Source: Hyphomicrobiaceae bacterium
GTDB lineage: Bacteria > Pseudomonadota > Alphaproteobacteria > Rhizobiales > Hyphomicrobiaceae
Direction of reading: 5' to 3'
NCBI GenBank assembly: GCA_041397645.1
Contig: JAWKWE010000006.1
Span: 186,001 to 250,000 of the forward strand
DNA length: 64,000 nucleotides
This document shows positions 7,898 to 18,800 of this stretch, piece by piece; positions within the stretch are counted from its first letter, which is position 1, and every line of letters begins with the position of its first letter. The translations under genes and the position numbers were made by a program. The notes beneath the pieces were generated by a model. That model had not been told where the DNA came from. It saw nothing but the letters and a program-made list of their open reading frames with translations, and searched no databases.

Positions 7898-9190
7898 TCA
7901 ACCCGCGCGTTTGAGAATTGCGATGAAGAAACCATCCGTGCCATGCATGGCCGGCGTCAACACCAAATGATCGCTTGAACCATCCGCCGAAGCGGGCGGT
8001 TCGCCCGGCAGACATTCGCGCCAGACATCGCCAAAAGGCACGGTGGCAAAATCGTCATGCTCGGAAAGGAAGGCGGCGATTTGGTCGCAGTTCTCATCGG
8101 CCAGCAAAGAGCAGGTCACGTAAACCAGACGCCCACCCGGTTTCACAAGCTCGGCCGCCAAAGCCAAAACCTCGCGCTGCTGCTTTTCGCGATCTGCCAG
8201 GTTGTTCGCCTTCAGCTTCCATTTGGCGTCAGGTCTGCGCCTCCAGGTGCCCGTCCCAGTGCAGGGCGCATCCACGAGAACGACATCAAAACGCGGGCCG
8301 AGCGCCAGCAATGCTGCCTTGTCACCCGCCCGCAAAATCTGCGCGTTGCGCACACCGGCACGCTTCACCCGCTCGAAGATCGGCTTCAGACGCATGCGAT
8401 CTTCGTCGTAAGCATAGATCTGTCCGGTATTTTGCATGACGGCAGCCATGGCAAGCGTCTTGCCGCCACCACCGGCGCACAGATCTAGCACCTGCTTGCG
8501 CGGCCCCGCGCCAGCGAGAGCTGCTGCAATCTGGCTGCCTTCGTCCTGGATCTCACACCAGCCTGCCTGGAACGCGGCTTCGGCCTGAAGGTTGGGCGTG
8601 CGTTGCGGTCCCGAAGGCGGCGGAACCCTCACGCCCAGCGCAGAGTACGCGGTTTCCTCTGCGCCGAAGCTTTCGAGCGCCTTCAGAACTTTCTCCCGTG
8701 TCGACTTCAAACTGTTGACGCGAATGTCAGCGGGCGCGCGCTTGCTCATCGCAACGCCCTCCTGCGCAGCGCGGGCTCCAAACGCATTGACAAACCTTGG
8801 CCAGAGCCACTCAGGAACGTTGGCGCGTACATACTCAGGCGCATCATCAAGGGCGCGCGTCAGTCCATTGCGTTCGGTTTCATCCAATGGAGGCGGCGAA
8901 TGATTTTCTCCGTCGCACGCCGCGATAACTGCATCTGTGCTCATGCCAAGAGCATCTGATGCCGCGCCCAGAGCGAGCGCACGAGGGGCGTCGCTTTCCA
9001 TCGCCCACGCTATGGCGCTCTTCCGGCGCATGGCATCATAAACGAGGCCGCCAATAGCGTTGCGATCACCCGATCCGGCGAAGCGGTGCGCTTTGCCCCA
9101 GTCGGCGAGCGCGGTTGCCACCGGCTGATGACGATTGAGAATTGCGTCGAGAACCTCGATCGCTGCCGCGATCCTTGCACCTTGCTTCAT
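7898..9190 (-). CDS. rsmB: RsmB-type 16S rRNA cytosine-C5 methyltransferase
   Basis: A 430-aa NOL1/NOP2/Sun-family RNA m5C methyltransferase. The N-terminal third is a NusB-like RNA-binding domain (about residues 1-120). The SAM-binding loop is DLCAGGGGKTLAMA, the motif IV Cys is in DAPCTGTGTWRRRPDAKW and the motif VI Cys in YVTCSLLADEN, both needed for the covalent mechanism. The gene starts three bases after the MAPEG gene, so the two are surely co-transcribed. Alphaproteobacteria often carry an rsmB-like gene between guaB and guaA. Target C967 of 16S rRNA is assumed from the family. Confidence 0.92.
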   Translation of the reverse strand: MKQGARIAAAIEVLDAILNRHQPVATALADWGKAHRFAGSGDRNAIGGLVYDAMRRKSAIAWAMESDAPRALALGAASDALGMSTDAVIAACDGENHSPPPLDETERNGLTRALDDAPEYVRANVPEWLWPRFVNAFGARAAQEGVAMSKRAPADIRVNSLKSTREKVLKALESFGAEETAYSALGVRVPPPSGPQRTPNLQAEAAFQAGWCEIQDEGSQIAAALAGAGPRKQVLDLCAGGGGKTLAMAAVMQNTGQIYAYDEDRMRLKPIFERVKRAGVRNAQILRAGDKAALLALGPRFDVVLVDAPCTGTGTWRRRPDAKWKLKANNLADREKQQREVLALAAELVKPGGRLVYVTCSLLADENCDQIAAFLSEHDDFATVPFGDVWRECLPGEPPASADGSSDHLVLTPAMHGTDGFFIAILKRAG

Positions 9191-9193
9191 GGA

Positions 9194-9613
9194 TCAGGAG
9201 CCCGCGCTCACGTGGAGGAAGAGCCATACCCACATGGCAAGTACGATCAAACTGCCCGCCACATAGACGATAAACCGATGCGGTACAAAGTTGTAGGTCG
9301 TGTGGACGAAGGCATGAACCAGTCGGGTGATCACAAATGCCCACGCCAGACTCACCATCAGTGCATCGACCGCGCTTGTAATCATCGAGAACGCGACGGC
9401 CGCGTAAAACAGCATCGGAATTTCAAGCTGGTTCTGAAAGGCGTTCGAGAGGACGCCTGCCCGCTCAGGCCATATCGGCTTCAGCCCGGCATGGGCACCG
9501 CGCTGAACCGTTTGCGCCCGCACGGACTTGAAACGCTCCAGCCCCATCCAGATCAGCAGACCGAATGTCAAAGCGACCTGCACGAAGACTGGATAGAGAA
9601 TGGCGACGTCCAT
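9194..9613 (-). CDS. MAPEG family membrane protein
   Basis: A 139-aa integral membrane protein of the MAPEG superfamily (membrane-associated proteins in eicosanoid and glutathione metabolism). It has four hydrophobic helices; the motif ERAGVLSNAFQNQLEIPMLFY matches the conserved E-x-x-x-N-x-x-E helix of the family. Bacterial members are mostly uncharacterised, some being glutathione transferases. It lies 14 bases after the guaB stop and three bases before rsmB, inside the guaB operon. The family call is good; the activity is unknown. Confidence 0.85.
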   Translation of the reverse strand: MDVAILYPVFVQVALTFGLLIWMGLERFKSVRAQTVQRGAHAGLKPIWPERAGVLSNAFQNQLEIPMLFYAAVAFSMITSAVDALMVSLAWAFVITRLVHAFVHTTYNFVPHRFIVYVAGSLIVLAMWVWLFLHVSAGS

Positions 9614-9627
9614 TGCCTCTTCCCCAC

Positions 9628-11112
9628 TCAGCCACCGGTTCCAGGGTAATTCGGGCTTTCGCGCGTAATTAGCACGCCGTGAGCATGGCTCTCCCTGATC
9701 CCGGCGTTGGAAATGCGTACGAATTTCGCCCGCTTCTGGAACTCAGGCACCGTCTTGGCGCCCAGATAGCCCATGCCCGCCCGCAGGCCGCCGACGAGCT
9801 GGTGCACCACGGCTTCCATAGGCCCTTTGTAGGGAACCTGGCCTTCGATGCCTTCGGGAACGAGCTTCAAGGTGTCGCGCACTTCCGCTTGGAAATAGCG
9901 GTCGGCAGAACCGCGCGCCATCGCGCCGACCGAGCCCATGCCGCGATAGGCCTTATAGGTACGTCCTTGGTAGAGGTAGGTCTCGCCAGGCGCCTCGTCG
10001 GTGCCTGCCAGCAAAGATCCGACCATGACGCACGAAGCGCCGGCGGCAATCGCCTTGGAAATGTCGCCTGAATACCGGATGCCGCCATCAGCGATGACCG
10101 GCACTCCCGAACGGGCGGCTTCCTTGGAGCACTCCATGACGGCGGTGAGCTGCGGAACGCCGACTCCCGCCACAATCCGTGTCGTGCAGATCGAGCCAGG
10201 GCCTATACCGACCTTGATCGCGTCGGCACCAGCGTCGATAAGCGCCTTGGTCGCATCAGCCGTCGCCACGTTTCCGGCGATAACCTGCACGCTGTTGGAC
10301 TTCTTCTTGATCCGGGCCACCGCATCGATCACGCGGGCGGAATGTCCATGCGCCGTATCGACGACAATGACGTCGCAACCCGCAGCAATGAGGCTTTCGG
10401 TGCGGTCAAAGCCATCATCGCCAACCGTCGTGGCGGCGGCGACGCGAAGACGACCCTGGTCGTCCTTGCAGGCGTTGGGATGCTTGGCCGCCTTTTCGAT
10501 GTCCTTGACGGTGATGAGCCCGATGCAGCGGTAGTCGTCGTCCACCACAATGAGCTTTTCAATGCGGTTTTGATGAAGCAGCTTCTTGGCCTCATCCTGA
10601 CTCACCGAGCGTTTGACGGTGACAAGCTTCTCCTTGGTCATCAACTCCGAAACCGGCTGATCGAGATCGGTCGCAAAGCGCACGTCACGGTTGGTCAAAA
10701 TTCCGGCGAGCTTTCCATTCTTCTCAACGACCGGCACACCGGTGATCCCGTTCTTTGCCATCAACTCAAGCGCTTCGCGCAGAGACATCGACGGATTGAT
10801 GGTTACCGGATCGAGAACAATGCCGCTCTCGTAGCGCTTCACTTGAGCAACGTGTTTGGCCTGATCTTCGATCGACAGATTACGGTGGATGACGCCAATA
10901 CCGCCCTCCTGGGCCATCGCGATAGCAAGCCGGGCCTCTGTCACCGTGTCCATTGCCGACGAGAGCAGGGGGATATTGAGCCGAATGGCTTTGGTAAGCT
11001 TAGAGGCCACATCGACCTGCCCGGGCATGACCTCGGAAGGTCCGGGGACGAGAAGGACATCGTCAAAGGTAAGGGCTAACCCAGAATCGAGCGCGAAAGG
11101 GCTCGAGGCCAT
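9628..11112 (-). CDS. guaB: IMP dehydrogenase
   Basis: Oxidises IMP to XMP with NAD+, the rate-limiting step toward GMP. The start at 11112 gives 494 aa beginning MASSPFALDSGLALTFDDVLL and is preceded by GGAGAAGAATC; an in-frame upstream extension of 58 residues is not family-like. The barrel is interrupted by two CBS domains (about residues 95-205). The catalytic-loop Cys is in GIGPGSICTTR, and the flap and C-terminus (GPMEAVVHQLVGGLRAGMGY) are typical. It heads the guaB-MAPEG-rsmB-hydrolase-tspO-guaA run. Confidence 0.98.
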   Translation of the reverse strand: MASSPFALDSGLALTFDDVLLVPGPSEVMPGQVDVASKLTKAIRLNIPLLSSAMDTVTEARLAIAMAQEGGIGVIHRNLSIEDQAKHVAQVKRYESGIVLDPVTINPSMSLREALELMAKNGITGVPVVEKNGKLAGILTNRDVRFATDLDQPVSELMTKEKLVTVKRSVSQDEAKKLLHQNRIEKLIVVDDDYRCIGLITVKDIEKAAKHPNACKDDQGRLRVAAATTVGDDGFDRTESLIAAGCDVIVVDTAHGHSARVIDAVARIKKKSNSVQVIAGNVATADATKALIDAGADAIKVGIGPGSICTTRIVAGVGVPQLTAVMECSKEAARSGVPVIADGGIRYSGDISKAIAAGASCVMVGSLLAGTDEAPGETYLYQGRTYKAYRGMGSVGAMARGSADRYFQAEVRDTLKLVPEGIEGQVPYKGPMEAVVHQLVGGLRAGMGYLGAKTVPEFQKRAKFVRISNAGIRESHAHGVLITRESPNYPGTGG

Positions 11113-11387
11113 GATTCTTCTCCGATTTTCTGGGGGGCGACACGGTCTTGCGCCCCAGGGGCGAACAATGTCGCTGGGGCTATAGCACCAACGTAGAGCA
11201 AGGGGAAGCCACCCGGGGCGCGGCAAAAGCAATGTCCTGTGCGGACAAGAAGACTTGCTCTGCCCTCCCCTCGCCGTGAGCCCCAATCCCAGCAGAGGTG
11301 ACGCAGCCCCCTGTCATACGCCTGTTGGAAAAACCTGAGATTTCTACACGTGAGGGGCGAGTAGCCCCGTGAGATTCGAGCCCTGCA

Positions 11388-11759
11388 ATGGCGCTATCGT
11401 TAAAAGGCAACCTGGCCGTTCTAGCCCTTGCTGCTCTGAGTTGTGGCCTTGTCCCCCTGATGCCAGTCTCCGACCCTGCGGAACGGTACTTGGCCGTCGT
11501 CCAACGTCCCAAGGCGGCGCTGGCATGGGCCCAGGCACAGTGCCCATCTGGAGCAGACCTCCAGAACCGGGCCGCGCGCATTCAGGCTGAAGACCTGATG
11601 CTCGTGTCGAGCCAGTTGGACTCAGCTGTTCGAAACACCAGCCTCGAACATGCCTGCAGGCAAGCCCTCGACGCCGCGCATGTGGCCTCGACGAGCCCGC
11701 AAAACGAGGCAGACGCCCAGCGCCCTATCTTCTCGCAAGTTTTCGCGGCGGGCCGGTAG
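11388..11759 (+). CDS. Hypothetical exported protein
   Basis: A 123-aa protein I do not recognise. The first 20 residues are hydrophobic (MALSLKGNLAVLALAALSCG), consistent with a signal peptide or anchor. The mature part is Ala/Gln-rich and probably helical, with two Cys (in QAQCPSG and LEHACRQ) that could form a disulfide. No strong ribosome-binding site precedes the ATG. It is alone on its strand between guaB and a TetR gene. Confidence 0.5.
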   Translation: MALSLKGNLAVLALAALSCGLVPLMPVSDPAERYLAVVQRPKAALAWAQAQCPSGADLQNRAARIQAEDLMLVSSQLDSAVRNTSLEHACRQALDAAHVASTSPQNEADAQRPIFSQVFAAGR

Positions 11760-11797
11760 TCAAACGCTCCTCAAACGCCGCGCTAAAATCGCTCCAC

Positions 11798-12397
11798 CTA
11801 CGCCGGCAGAGCAACCGCGGCGTGAAGCATCGACGGCGCGTGGGCCGCATATCGTGAGAACACGGCCGGGTCGTTGTGAACCTTAGCTTGCACCTGGGCG
11901 CCCTGGATCATTCCCATAAGCAGTTCGGCGATGGCGGGCACATCCGCTCCCTCGACTTTCAACGATTGCAGATACTCATCCACTATAGGCTGCAGCGTTT
12001 TGGTAAGCCGCTCGATCGCCTTCTCTGCGCGCTCGCGCACGACCGGATCCGTGGCGGCCATCTCGAGAATAATATTGCCGATAAAGCACCCCGATGCTGA
12101 GCCATACTCAGCCTGCCACGCAGTGTTTCGCTCCTGTGGAATATCGAACACGCCCGAAACCTTCCTGGCGGGTGGAAGGGCGCTATTAGCAACGTTTGCA
12201 AACTGCTCTGCCACCGCGCTGGTATAACGATCGATGATCTCTAACAGCAGCGAAATCTTTGACGGAAAAAAGTGATAAAAAGTGCCCTTGTTGACGTGCG
12301 CAACCGCACAGATCTCTGCGATGCCGACCTTGTGAAAGCTGCCTCCGAGAAACAGCACTGACGCGGCCTGGACCATTCTTTCCCGACTATCATTCAT
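11798..12397 (-). CDS. TetR/AcrR family transcriptional regulator
   Basis: A 199-aa TetR-type repressor. The N-terminal helix-turn-helix is visible in VGIAEICAVAHVNKGTFYHF (residues about 24-43), followed by FPSKISLL. The C-terminal ligand domain resembles the branch with a conserved GCFIGNI segment, found in regulators of oxidoreductase or hydrolase genes. No target gene is adjacent: upstream lies a 750-base decayed stretch and downstream a hypothetical gene, so its regulon may have been lost or lies elsewhere. Confidence 0.88.
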   Translation of the reverse strand: MNDSRERMVQAASVLFLGGSFHKVGIAEICAVAHVNKGTFYHFFPSKISLLLEIIDRYTSAVAEQFANVANSALPPARKVSGVFDIPQERNTAWQAEYGSASGCFIGNIILEMAATDPVVRERAEKAIERLTKTLQPIVDEYLQSLKVEGADVPAIAELLMGMIQGAQVQAKVHNDPAVFSRYAAHAPSMLHAAVALPA

Positions 12398-13150
12398 TAG
12401 TTACTCACGCCCTGCGATCATTCCGAGCCATTTTATGACACTCTCGCACAAAAATCTTTGTATCGCATACAAAACATGACTTTCGATCAGAAATAAACTC
12501 GACGTCCCTCCAATCGGAGAGGGATTGGCATGCGCGAGCAACAAAATAATCCGACGTCGCATAAATTGCAAATCTATGTTTATCAAGATGATAAGCATGG
12601 TCCAGACAAAGACGTATATTAGAAGGCCGCCACTCAGCAGATGTTATCCATGCCGGATCATTGATGGTATAGCCACTTCAGTGGCTAGCAGCGACATGCG
12701 TCAGACGTTGCTGCAGCGAGCCATTCGAACATCGTTCAAAAACGGCGCCATCGCGACGTCGCAAGGCTCTACAAGCTTGGCAGCCAATGGCTGCCCATAG
12801 CACCGCCGAGACAGCGGCAGAGCCAAAGAAAGAACAAAAAGAACAAGATGCATGGGTGTCGAAGCACGACAGCTGCGCGAAGGCGGACGAGATCCGTTCC
12901 TGCACGATGTCAGGCACGACGCATCTATATGCTTCGCCAGAGTTACGTGGACGCGTGGGGGGCAATCTCGGCGACGCTCATCAATACCAGCGCCGTCTAT
13001 GTTGAATGGTCGGTTCAGTAATCGTACTTGCTCATTGAGGATGCACCTCTGAGGCGAAATATGAGGGCAATTTGGACTACGGAAATCGGTCGTTCTGGAC
13101 CAAAGGCAAGAGCGCGACCTTCAGCGAGGAGCATTTAGGCCGAGAAGGCC
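12398..13150. other. Gene-poor stretch with possible decayed coding remnants
   Basis: No full gene can be supported in these 753 bases. The left end is AT-rich and may hold the promoter of the TetR gene. A perfect 7-bp inverted repeat (GGCAGCC / GGCTGCC, 12779-12795) is present. Two short frames look protein-like but have no complete context: 12930-13019 (30 codons, ending YVEWSVQ) and 13050-13180, which runs into the end of phaC and reads like the tail of a broken gene. These are likely remnants. Confidence 0.4.
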
Positions 13151-15094
13151 CTACCCCTTCTTGCGCACGTAGCTTCCAGGCGCGTCTTCGATAATGCCAA
13201 GAGTATTTCCCGCGGCGCGAGGGGCTGCAAAGCCGCCAGAGCGTTGCGCCAGCCATTCTGCCCAGTGGGTCCACCAGGAGCCCGGGTGCTCCTTTGCCGA
13301 CGACATCCACTCTTCGAGGCTTTGCCGCGGCTTCAGGGGCGCGGTCCAATACTGATACTTTGCTTTGGCTGGCGGATTGACGACCCCGGCGATGTGGCCT
13401 GAACCTGACAGCACGAATTCCACGTCGCAATCGAAGAGCTGCGAGCCCTTGAACACCGAGGCCGCGGGCGCGATGTGGTCCTCCCTGGTCGCGAGCTCAT
13501 AAATGGGAATGCGCACCTTCTTGAGATTGAGCTTGATGCTGCTCAGCGTCATTTCCAGGGGCGCGCTCTTCTCGGAACCCTTAAGGCCTCTCAGATAGAA
13601 GACAATATGGTCTTCATTCGTCTTCAAGTGGTCCAATTCACGATTGCTGTGGCCGCGCGAGGATGGCTGGCGATCCGTCAGTGCGAGTTCGCCCTTGGCC
13701 AGCTTGTTGGAAGCGTAGAACTCGCGCAGATAGAATTTGTGGTTGGCGGCCGGCATCCGCGTGGAATCCTGGTTCCAGTACAGAATGTCGAACGCAGCAG
13801 GCTTCTTGCCCAGAAGGTAGTTATTGACGACGTAAGGCCAGATGAGGTCCCTCGGACGCATCATGTTGAAGACCGTGGCGATCCGCGAGCTGTCGAGATA
13901 GCCACGGTCTTTCATAAGCTCTTCGATCCCGGCAATGTGCTCGTCGTCGGTGAAGATTGTAAGGTTGCCGGCGAGCGAAAAGTCGAATTGCGTTGTCAGG
14001 AACGTTGCTGAGGAAAAGCGCTCCTCTCCACGTTCGGCGAGATAGGCCAGCGTCGTCCCCAAAAGAGTGCCACCAATGCAGTAACCGAGCACGCTGCAAC
14101 GCGCGACGCCCGTTTCCCGGCTGACTGCGTCCGCCGCCGTCAATAGCCCCTCAGCGACGTAATCTTCGAAATTCTTTTGAGCGAGACGCTTGTCCGGGTT
14201 GACCCACGAGATCATGAAAACCGTGAACCCTTGCGAGACTGCAAACTTCACGAAGCTTTTCTGCTCGGAAAGGTCGAGAATGTAGTACTTGTTGATCCAG
14301 GGCGGCACGATCAGAAGAGGCACCTCGCGCACCTTGTCGGTGGCAGGCTCGTACTGGATCAGCTGAAACAGCTCGTTCTGAAAAATGATCTTGCCCGGAG
14401 TGACGGCGAGATTGCGCCCCACTTCGAACGCGCTCGTATCCGTCTGGCTTATCGTGAACAGGTCGCCGGACTTTTCCAAATCGGAAATAAACTGCTTCAT
14501 GCCGGCGATGAAGTTTTTGCCTTTTGAACCAAGCGCCTCGCGCATCACCACCGGGTTTGTCATCGGGAAATTGGACGGTGACATCGCGCTCGTCATGAGC
14601 CGCAGATAGAACTCGGCCTTATCGCGCGTTTTCTCGTCCAGGCCGTTGGTTTTGTGCAAATACTCCTCAGCCCAGTTGGAGGTGAGCAGATAAGCTTGCT
14701 TGCAGAAGTCGAAGTACGGGTTGCTGGACCACTCGGGATCCTTGAAGCGATTGTCGGCGGGCTCGGGTTCGACAACCGGTTCGACATCTTCGCCCAGCGC
14801 CCGGCGCATTGAGGCACTCCAAAGCTCCACATACGACATGTATAGGGCGCTCTGCGCTGCCATCATCCGCGCCGGGTCGCTCATCCAAAAATCGGCAATT
14901 TCGCCTAGCGCTCCGGTGGCCGAATACAGATCGCGGACTGCCGCCTGCGCATCGCCGCTGGCACTCGATCGGGCCAGCAAACCTGACATCGCGCGTGCCC
15001 ATTCGGCGAAGAGGCCGAGCGCATTGCACACCAGCTCTTCGGGCTCACCGGCCGACGAGACACGTTGATCGGTCTTGGAGGTCGAATCCGTCAT
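13151..15094 (-). CDS. phaC: Class I poly(3-hydroxyalkanoate) synthase
   Basis: Polymerises hydroxyacyl-CoA into storage polyester on the granule surface. The start at 15094 (MTDSTSKTDQRVSS) gives 647 aa; an in-frame start 20 codons upstream is less likely. An N-terminal PhaC domain precedes the alpha/beta hydrolase core. The lipase-like box GYCIGGTLL holds the nucleophilic Cys, with the Asp in TREDHIAP and the His in SGSGHIAGVV. Length and absence of a phaE partner indicate class I. phaA/phaB are not in the window; a depolymerase gene (phaZ) is 17 kb away. Confidence 0.96.
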   Translation of the reverse strand: MTDSTSKTDQRVSSAGEPEELVCNALGLFAEWARAMSGLLARSSASGDAQAAVRDLYSATGALGEIADFWMSDPARMMAAQSALYMSYVELWSASMRRALGEDVEPVVEPEPADNRFKDPEWSSNPYFDFCKQAYLLTSNWAEEYLHKTNGLDEKTRDKAEFYLRLMTSAMSPSNFPMTNPVVMREALGSKGKNFIAGMKQFISDLEKSGDLFTISQTDTSAFEVGRNLAVTPGKIIFQNELFQLIQYEPATDKVREVPLLIVPPWINKYYILDLSEQKSFVKFAVSQGFTVFMISWVNPDKRLAQKNFEDYVAEGLLTAADAVSRETGVARCSVLGYCIGGTLLGTTLAYLAERGEERFSSATFLTTQFDFSLAGNLTIFTDDEHIAGIEELMKDRGYLDSSRIATVFNMMRPRDLIWPYVVNNYLLGKKPAAFDILYWNQDSTRMPAANHKFYLREFYASNKLAKGELALTDRQPSSRGHSNRELDHLKTNEDHIVFYLRGLKGSEKSAPLEMTLSSIKLNLKKVRIPIYELATREDHIAPAASVFKGSQLFDCDVEFVLSGSGHIAGVVNPPAKAKYQYWTAPLKPRQSLEEWMSSAKEHPGSWWTHWAEWLAQRSGGFAAPRAAGNTLGIIEDAPGSYVRKKG

Positions 15095-15338
15095 CGTCGG
15101 CAAAAAAGTCCAACAATTATAGCGTCGAATAAAATTATCGTTGCCCTCCAACATCAGCCGGTCGCCACCGCTGAAGGACCGGCCGTCGGGCGAAACTCTG
15201 CGATTCGGAAAGGGTGTGCCAGTGCACCCGGGATGCAGCGCAACAAAAACGCGCGAGCGCGTTATCCCTCAGACACATCTGCCAAATTTTGATGCAGTTG
15301 CGCTTTATAAAGACGCGGTGCGAAGCGGCACCAAGAGG

Positions 15339-15716
15339 TTATTCCGCGGCCTCGATAAACTCGCGTCTGGGGTGCAGCGCAAGTTCGTCCTCGGCGCCGT
15401 TGTTGATCGAGACGGCACGTTCGATCTCCGAAATGAAAATCTTGCCGTCCCCGATCGCGCCTAGACGCGCGCCGCGCACAATGGCTTCGATCGCCGCATC
15501 CACATCCGCGTCGACGACAGCCACCTCGACTTTGATCTTATCCAGAAGCTCTGGAATTTTGCCCTCACCCCAGAACGTATCCACCAACCGGGGTTGACGG
15601 CCATGGCCGCAGCAAAGTGTGGCCGTCAGACCTTGTATGCCGGTGGACAAGAGCTCTGACCTGACCTGCTCGATACGAAAGGGCTGAACCATCGCCGCGA
15701 TCATGAACATCGACAT
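15339..15716 (-). CDS. Divergent PII-family signalling protein
   Basis: A 125-aa PII-fold protein. The start at 15716 is chosen because GGGAG sits eight bases before it; a start six codons upstream lacks a ribosome-binding site. MIAAMVQPFRIEQVRSELLS matches the PII N-terminus, CCGHGRQ corresponds to the GxGRQ before the T-loop, and VRGARLGAIGDGKIFISEIE is the C-terminal PII signature. The T-loop (about 40-55) is altered: the uridylylated Tyr51 context is missing and replaced by WGEGKIPELLD, and the C-terminus is extended. It lies next to an RND pump, as described for the PII-NG group beside metal-efflux genes. Signal and partner are unknown. Confidence 0.82.
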   Translation of the reverse strand: MSMFMIAAMVQPFRIEQVRSELLSTGIQGLTATLCCGHGRQPRLVDTFWGEGKIPELLDKIKVEVAVVDADVDAAIEAIVRGARLGAIGDGKIFISEIERAVSINNGAEDELALHPRREFIEAAE

Positions 15717-15889
15717 CAGTATCGCTCCCGACATTTTTTAGTCTGTCGGAGCTACTCCGCATAAAACGTGCCGAAATCGAAGTAGCGAAAATCCAGGCAA
15801 ATCGGGCGTTGCACTGTTCGTGAGCACCCCGAATTTTGAGCAATTCGCCCAATTTTACAGCAGACCCAAACAGTGCAAATTTTTCGCTG

Positions 15890-18800
15890 TTACTCAGCAG
15901 GCTGAGGCGCGGGCTCGTGCGACGGCTTGCGGCGACTGCCAACCGTCGAGAACCAACGGCAGATCACATAAAAAACCGGCGTGAAGATCAGACCGAACAG
16001 CGTTACACCGATCATGCCCGAGAACACCGCCGTGCCCAGCGCCTGCCGCAGCTCCGCACCGGCGCCCACGGCCCACACCAGCGGCACAACACCGAGAATA
16101 AAGGCCAACGACGTCATCAGGATCGGCCGCATACGAAGCTGGGCTGCCTGCTTGGCCGCTTCGAAACGATTTTTGCCAGAGTTTTCGAGTTGCTCGGCGA
16201 ATTCAACGATCAGAATCGCGTTTTTGGCGGCCAGACCTATGAGAACAATGAAGCCAACCTGAGTCAGGATGTTGTTGTCCATCCCACGCAGGATAACTCC
16301 CGAAATCGAGGCCACGAGGCTCATCGGCACAATCAGAATGATCGCCAGCGGCAGCGTCAAGCTTTCGAACTGCGCCGCGAGAACCAGGAACACGAAGGCG
16401 ACACCAAGTGCGAAGGCAAACACCGCAGCGTTACCCGCACGGATCTGCTGGAAAGCAAGGTCCGTCCACTCGTAGCTGAAGCCGGGAGGCAAGGTTTCGG
16501 CAGCCATCTTCTCCATGATGTCGATCGCCTGGCCCTGCGAATAGCCCGCCGCCGCCGAACCATCGAGTTCTGCCGCCGGATACAGATTGTAGCGAGGCAC
16601 ACGTGATGGTCCGGAAATATCCGATACCGTCACGAACGATCCCAGCGGGACAGTATCTCCGTCCGCATTACGCACCCGGATCGACAACACGTCCTTGGGG
16701 TTCATGCGGAATTGGCTATCGGCCTGCGCGGTCACACGGTACGTGCGGCCCAGCAGATTAAAATCGTTCACGTATGCCGAACCGAGATAGGTTTGCAGTG
16801 TCGAGAACACGTCGATCACATTGACGCCGAGCATCTGTGCCTTGACACGATCGACGTCGAGATAGAGCTGCGGCGTGGCGTTCTCGAACAGCGAGAACAC
16901 CTGCTGCACACCGGTTGTCTGCGCCGCCTTGCCCATCATCGCGCCAACCGCCTGCTGCAGGGCAGCGGGGCCTGCCGCATTCCGATCCTGCACCATCATG
17001 CGGAAGCCGCCCGCATTGCCGATGCCGCGCACGGGAGGAGGTGGCACGACGAGCACCAGCGCATCCTGGATGGACGAGAACTTGGCCAAGAGCGCCTGGC
17101 GGATCGCGGTGGCGGATTGTTGGGGATCCTTGGCGCGCTCTGCGAACGGCTTCAACGTCACAAACACAGCGCCAGCGTTCGAGGCGTTGGTGCGCGTGGC
17201 GCCGGAAAAGCCGATGAAGTTCACCGCATGGTCGACGCCGGGAACCTCAAGCGCCAATTCCACGACCCGCTTGTTTACAGCGTCGGTACGGGCAAGTGCT
17301 GCCGCTGGTGGCAACTGCGTAACCGTGATGAGGTAGCCCGCATCGAGCTGCGGAATGAAGCCGACGGGCGTTTTACGGAACTCGTTAAGACCGAACGCAA
17401 TGATGCCTGCGTAAACGATCAGCATAATAGCCGCAAAGCGAACGACCTTTCCGACAACCCAGCCGTAGCCGGCAGACATCTTGTCGAAGCCCCAGTTGAA
17501 TCCCTTGAAGAAGGTATGAACTGGCCACATCAACAAGGACGGCTTCTTGTCATGAGCATTTGGCTTGAGCAAAAGCGCGCACAACGCCGGAGACAGTGTC
17601 AGCGAGACTATAAGAGAGATCACTGTCGCACCGGCAATGGTGAGCGCGAACTGCCGGTAAAACTGGCCCGCGATGCCCGTGATAAAAGCCGACGGCGCAA
17701 ACACCGCGGTCAACACCAATGCAATCGCAATCAGCGCAGTGCCGACTTCGTCCATCGTCTTGTAGGAAGCGTCCCGCGGACTCATACCGAGCGCCATATT
17801 CCGCTCGACGTTCTCGACGACGACAATGGCGTCATCGACCACGATACCGATCGCAAGAACCAGGCCGAACAGAGACAGGTTGTTCAGCGAGAACCCAAAT
17901 ATCGACATCAGGAAGAACGTACCGATAAGCGATACGGGAATAGCAACAATGGGGATGATGGCCGCGCGCCATGTCTGCAGGAATAGAACGACGACGATGA
18001 CGACGAGTAGGATTGCTTCCAGGATCGTACGCACAACGGCATCAATAGACTGCTGGATGAAGTCCGTCGGGTTGTAGACGATGTCGTACTTCACACCGGG
18101 CGGGAAGCTCTGCGACAGCTCCGCCATCGTTTTCTTGATCTTTTCCGCCGTAGCAATAGCGTTAGACCCGGGAAGCTGGAAAATGCCGAGCGCAACGGCA
18201 GGGTTTTCATCGAGATACGAGTTCAGCCCGTAGTCGAGCGCGGCCAGCTCGACACGGCCGACATCCTTGACGCGGACGACAGAGTCTGCCGACTTCTTGA
18301 CGACGATTTCCCCGAACTCGCTGGCATCGGCCAACCGGCCCTGCGCCTGCACGGCAATCTGAAAAGCCCCCTGCTTTGGCACAGGGGGCTGATCGAGCAC
18401 ACCGGCGGCGACCTGGATGTTCTGTCCCTGCAGCGCGCTGACGACGTCGCTCGACGTCAGGCCCAGCGACTGCAGCCGATCAGGATCGAGCCACACGCGC
18501 ATCGAGTAATCGCGCCCGCCGAACACGGTTATCGAGCCAATGCCTTCGATGCGGCTCAGCACGTCAACAACATTCACGCTGGTATAGTTGGAGATGAACA
18601 ACGTATCGCGCGACTTGTCGGGCGACAGCATGTGCACGACCATCATAAGGTCGGGGGAAGCTTTCGCAACCGTAACACCGATATTGCGCACGTCTGCGGG
18701 GACGCGCGGCAGGGCCGTCGACACGCGATTTTGAACCTGAACCTGCGCGATGTCGAGGTTAGTTCCCAGATCGAAAGTCACCGAAATGGAGAAGCGCCCA

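Noticed and set aside
12787..13005. 72-codon plus-strand frame
   Set aside because: No ribosome-binding site, no family likeness, and adjacent frames look equally protein-like; treated as part of a decayed stretch.
16712..17986. Long plus-strand open frame opposite the RND pump
   Set aside because: Antisense shadow of the AcrB-like gene, with Arg/His-rich composition and no recognisable domain.
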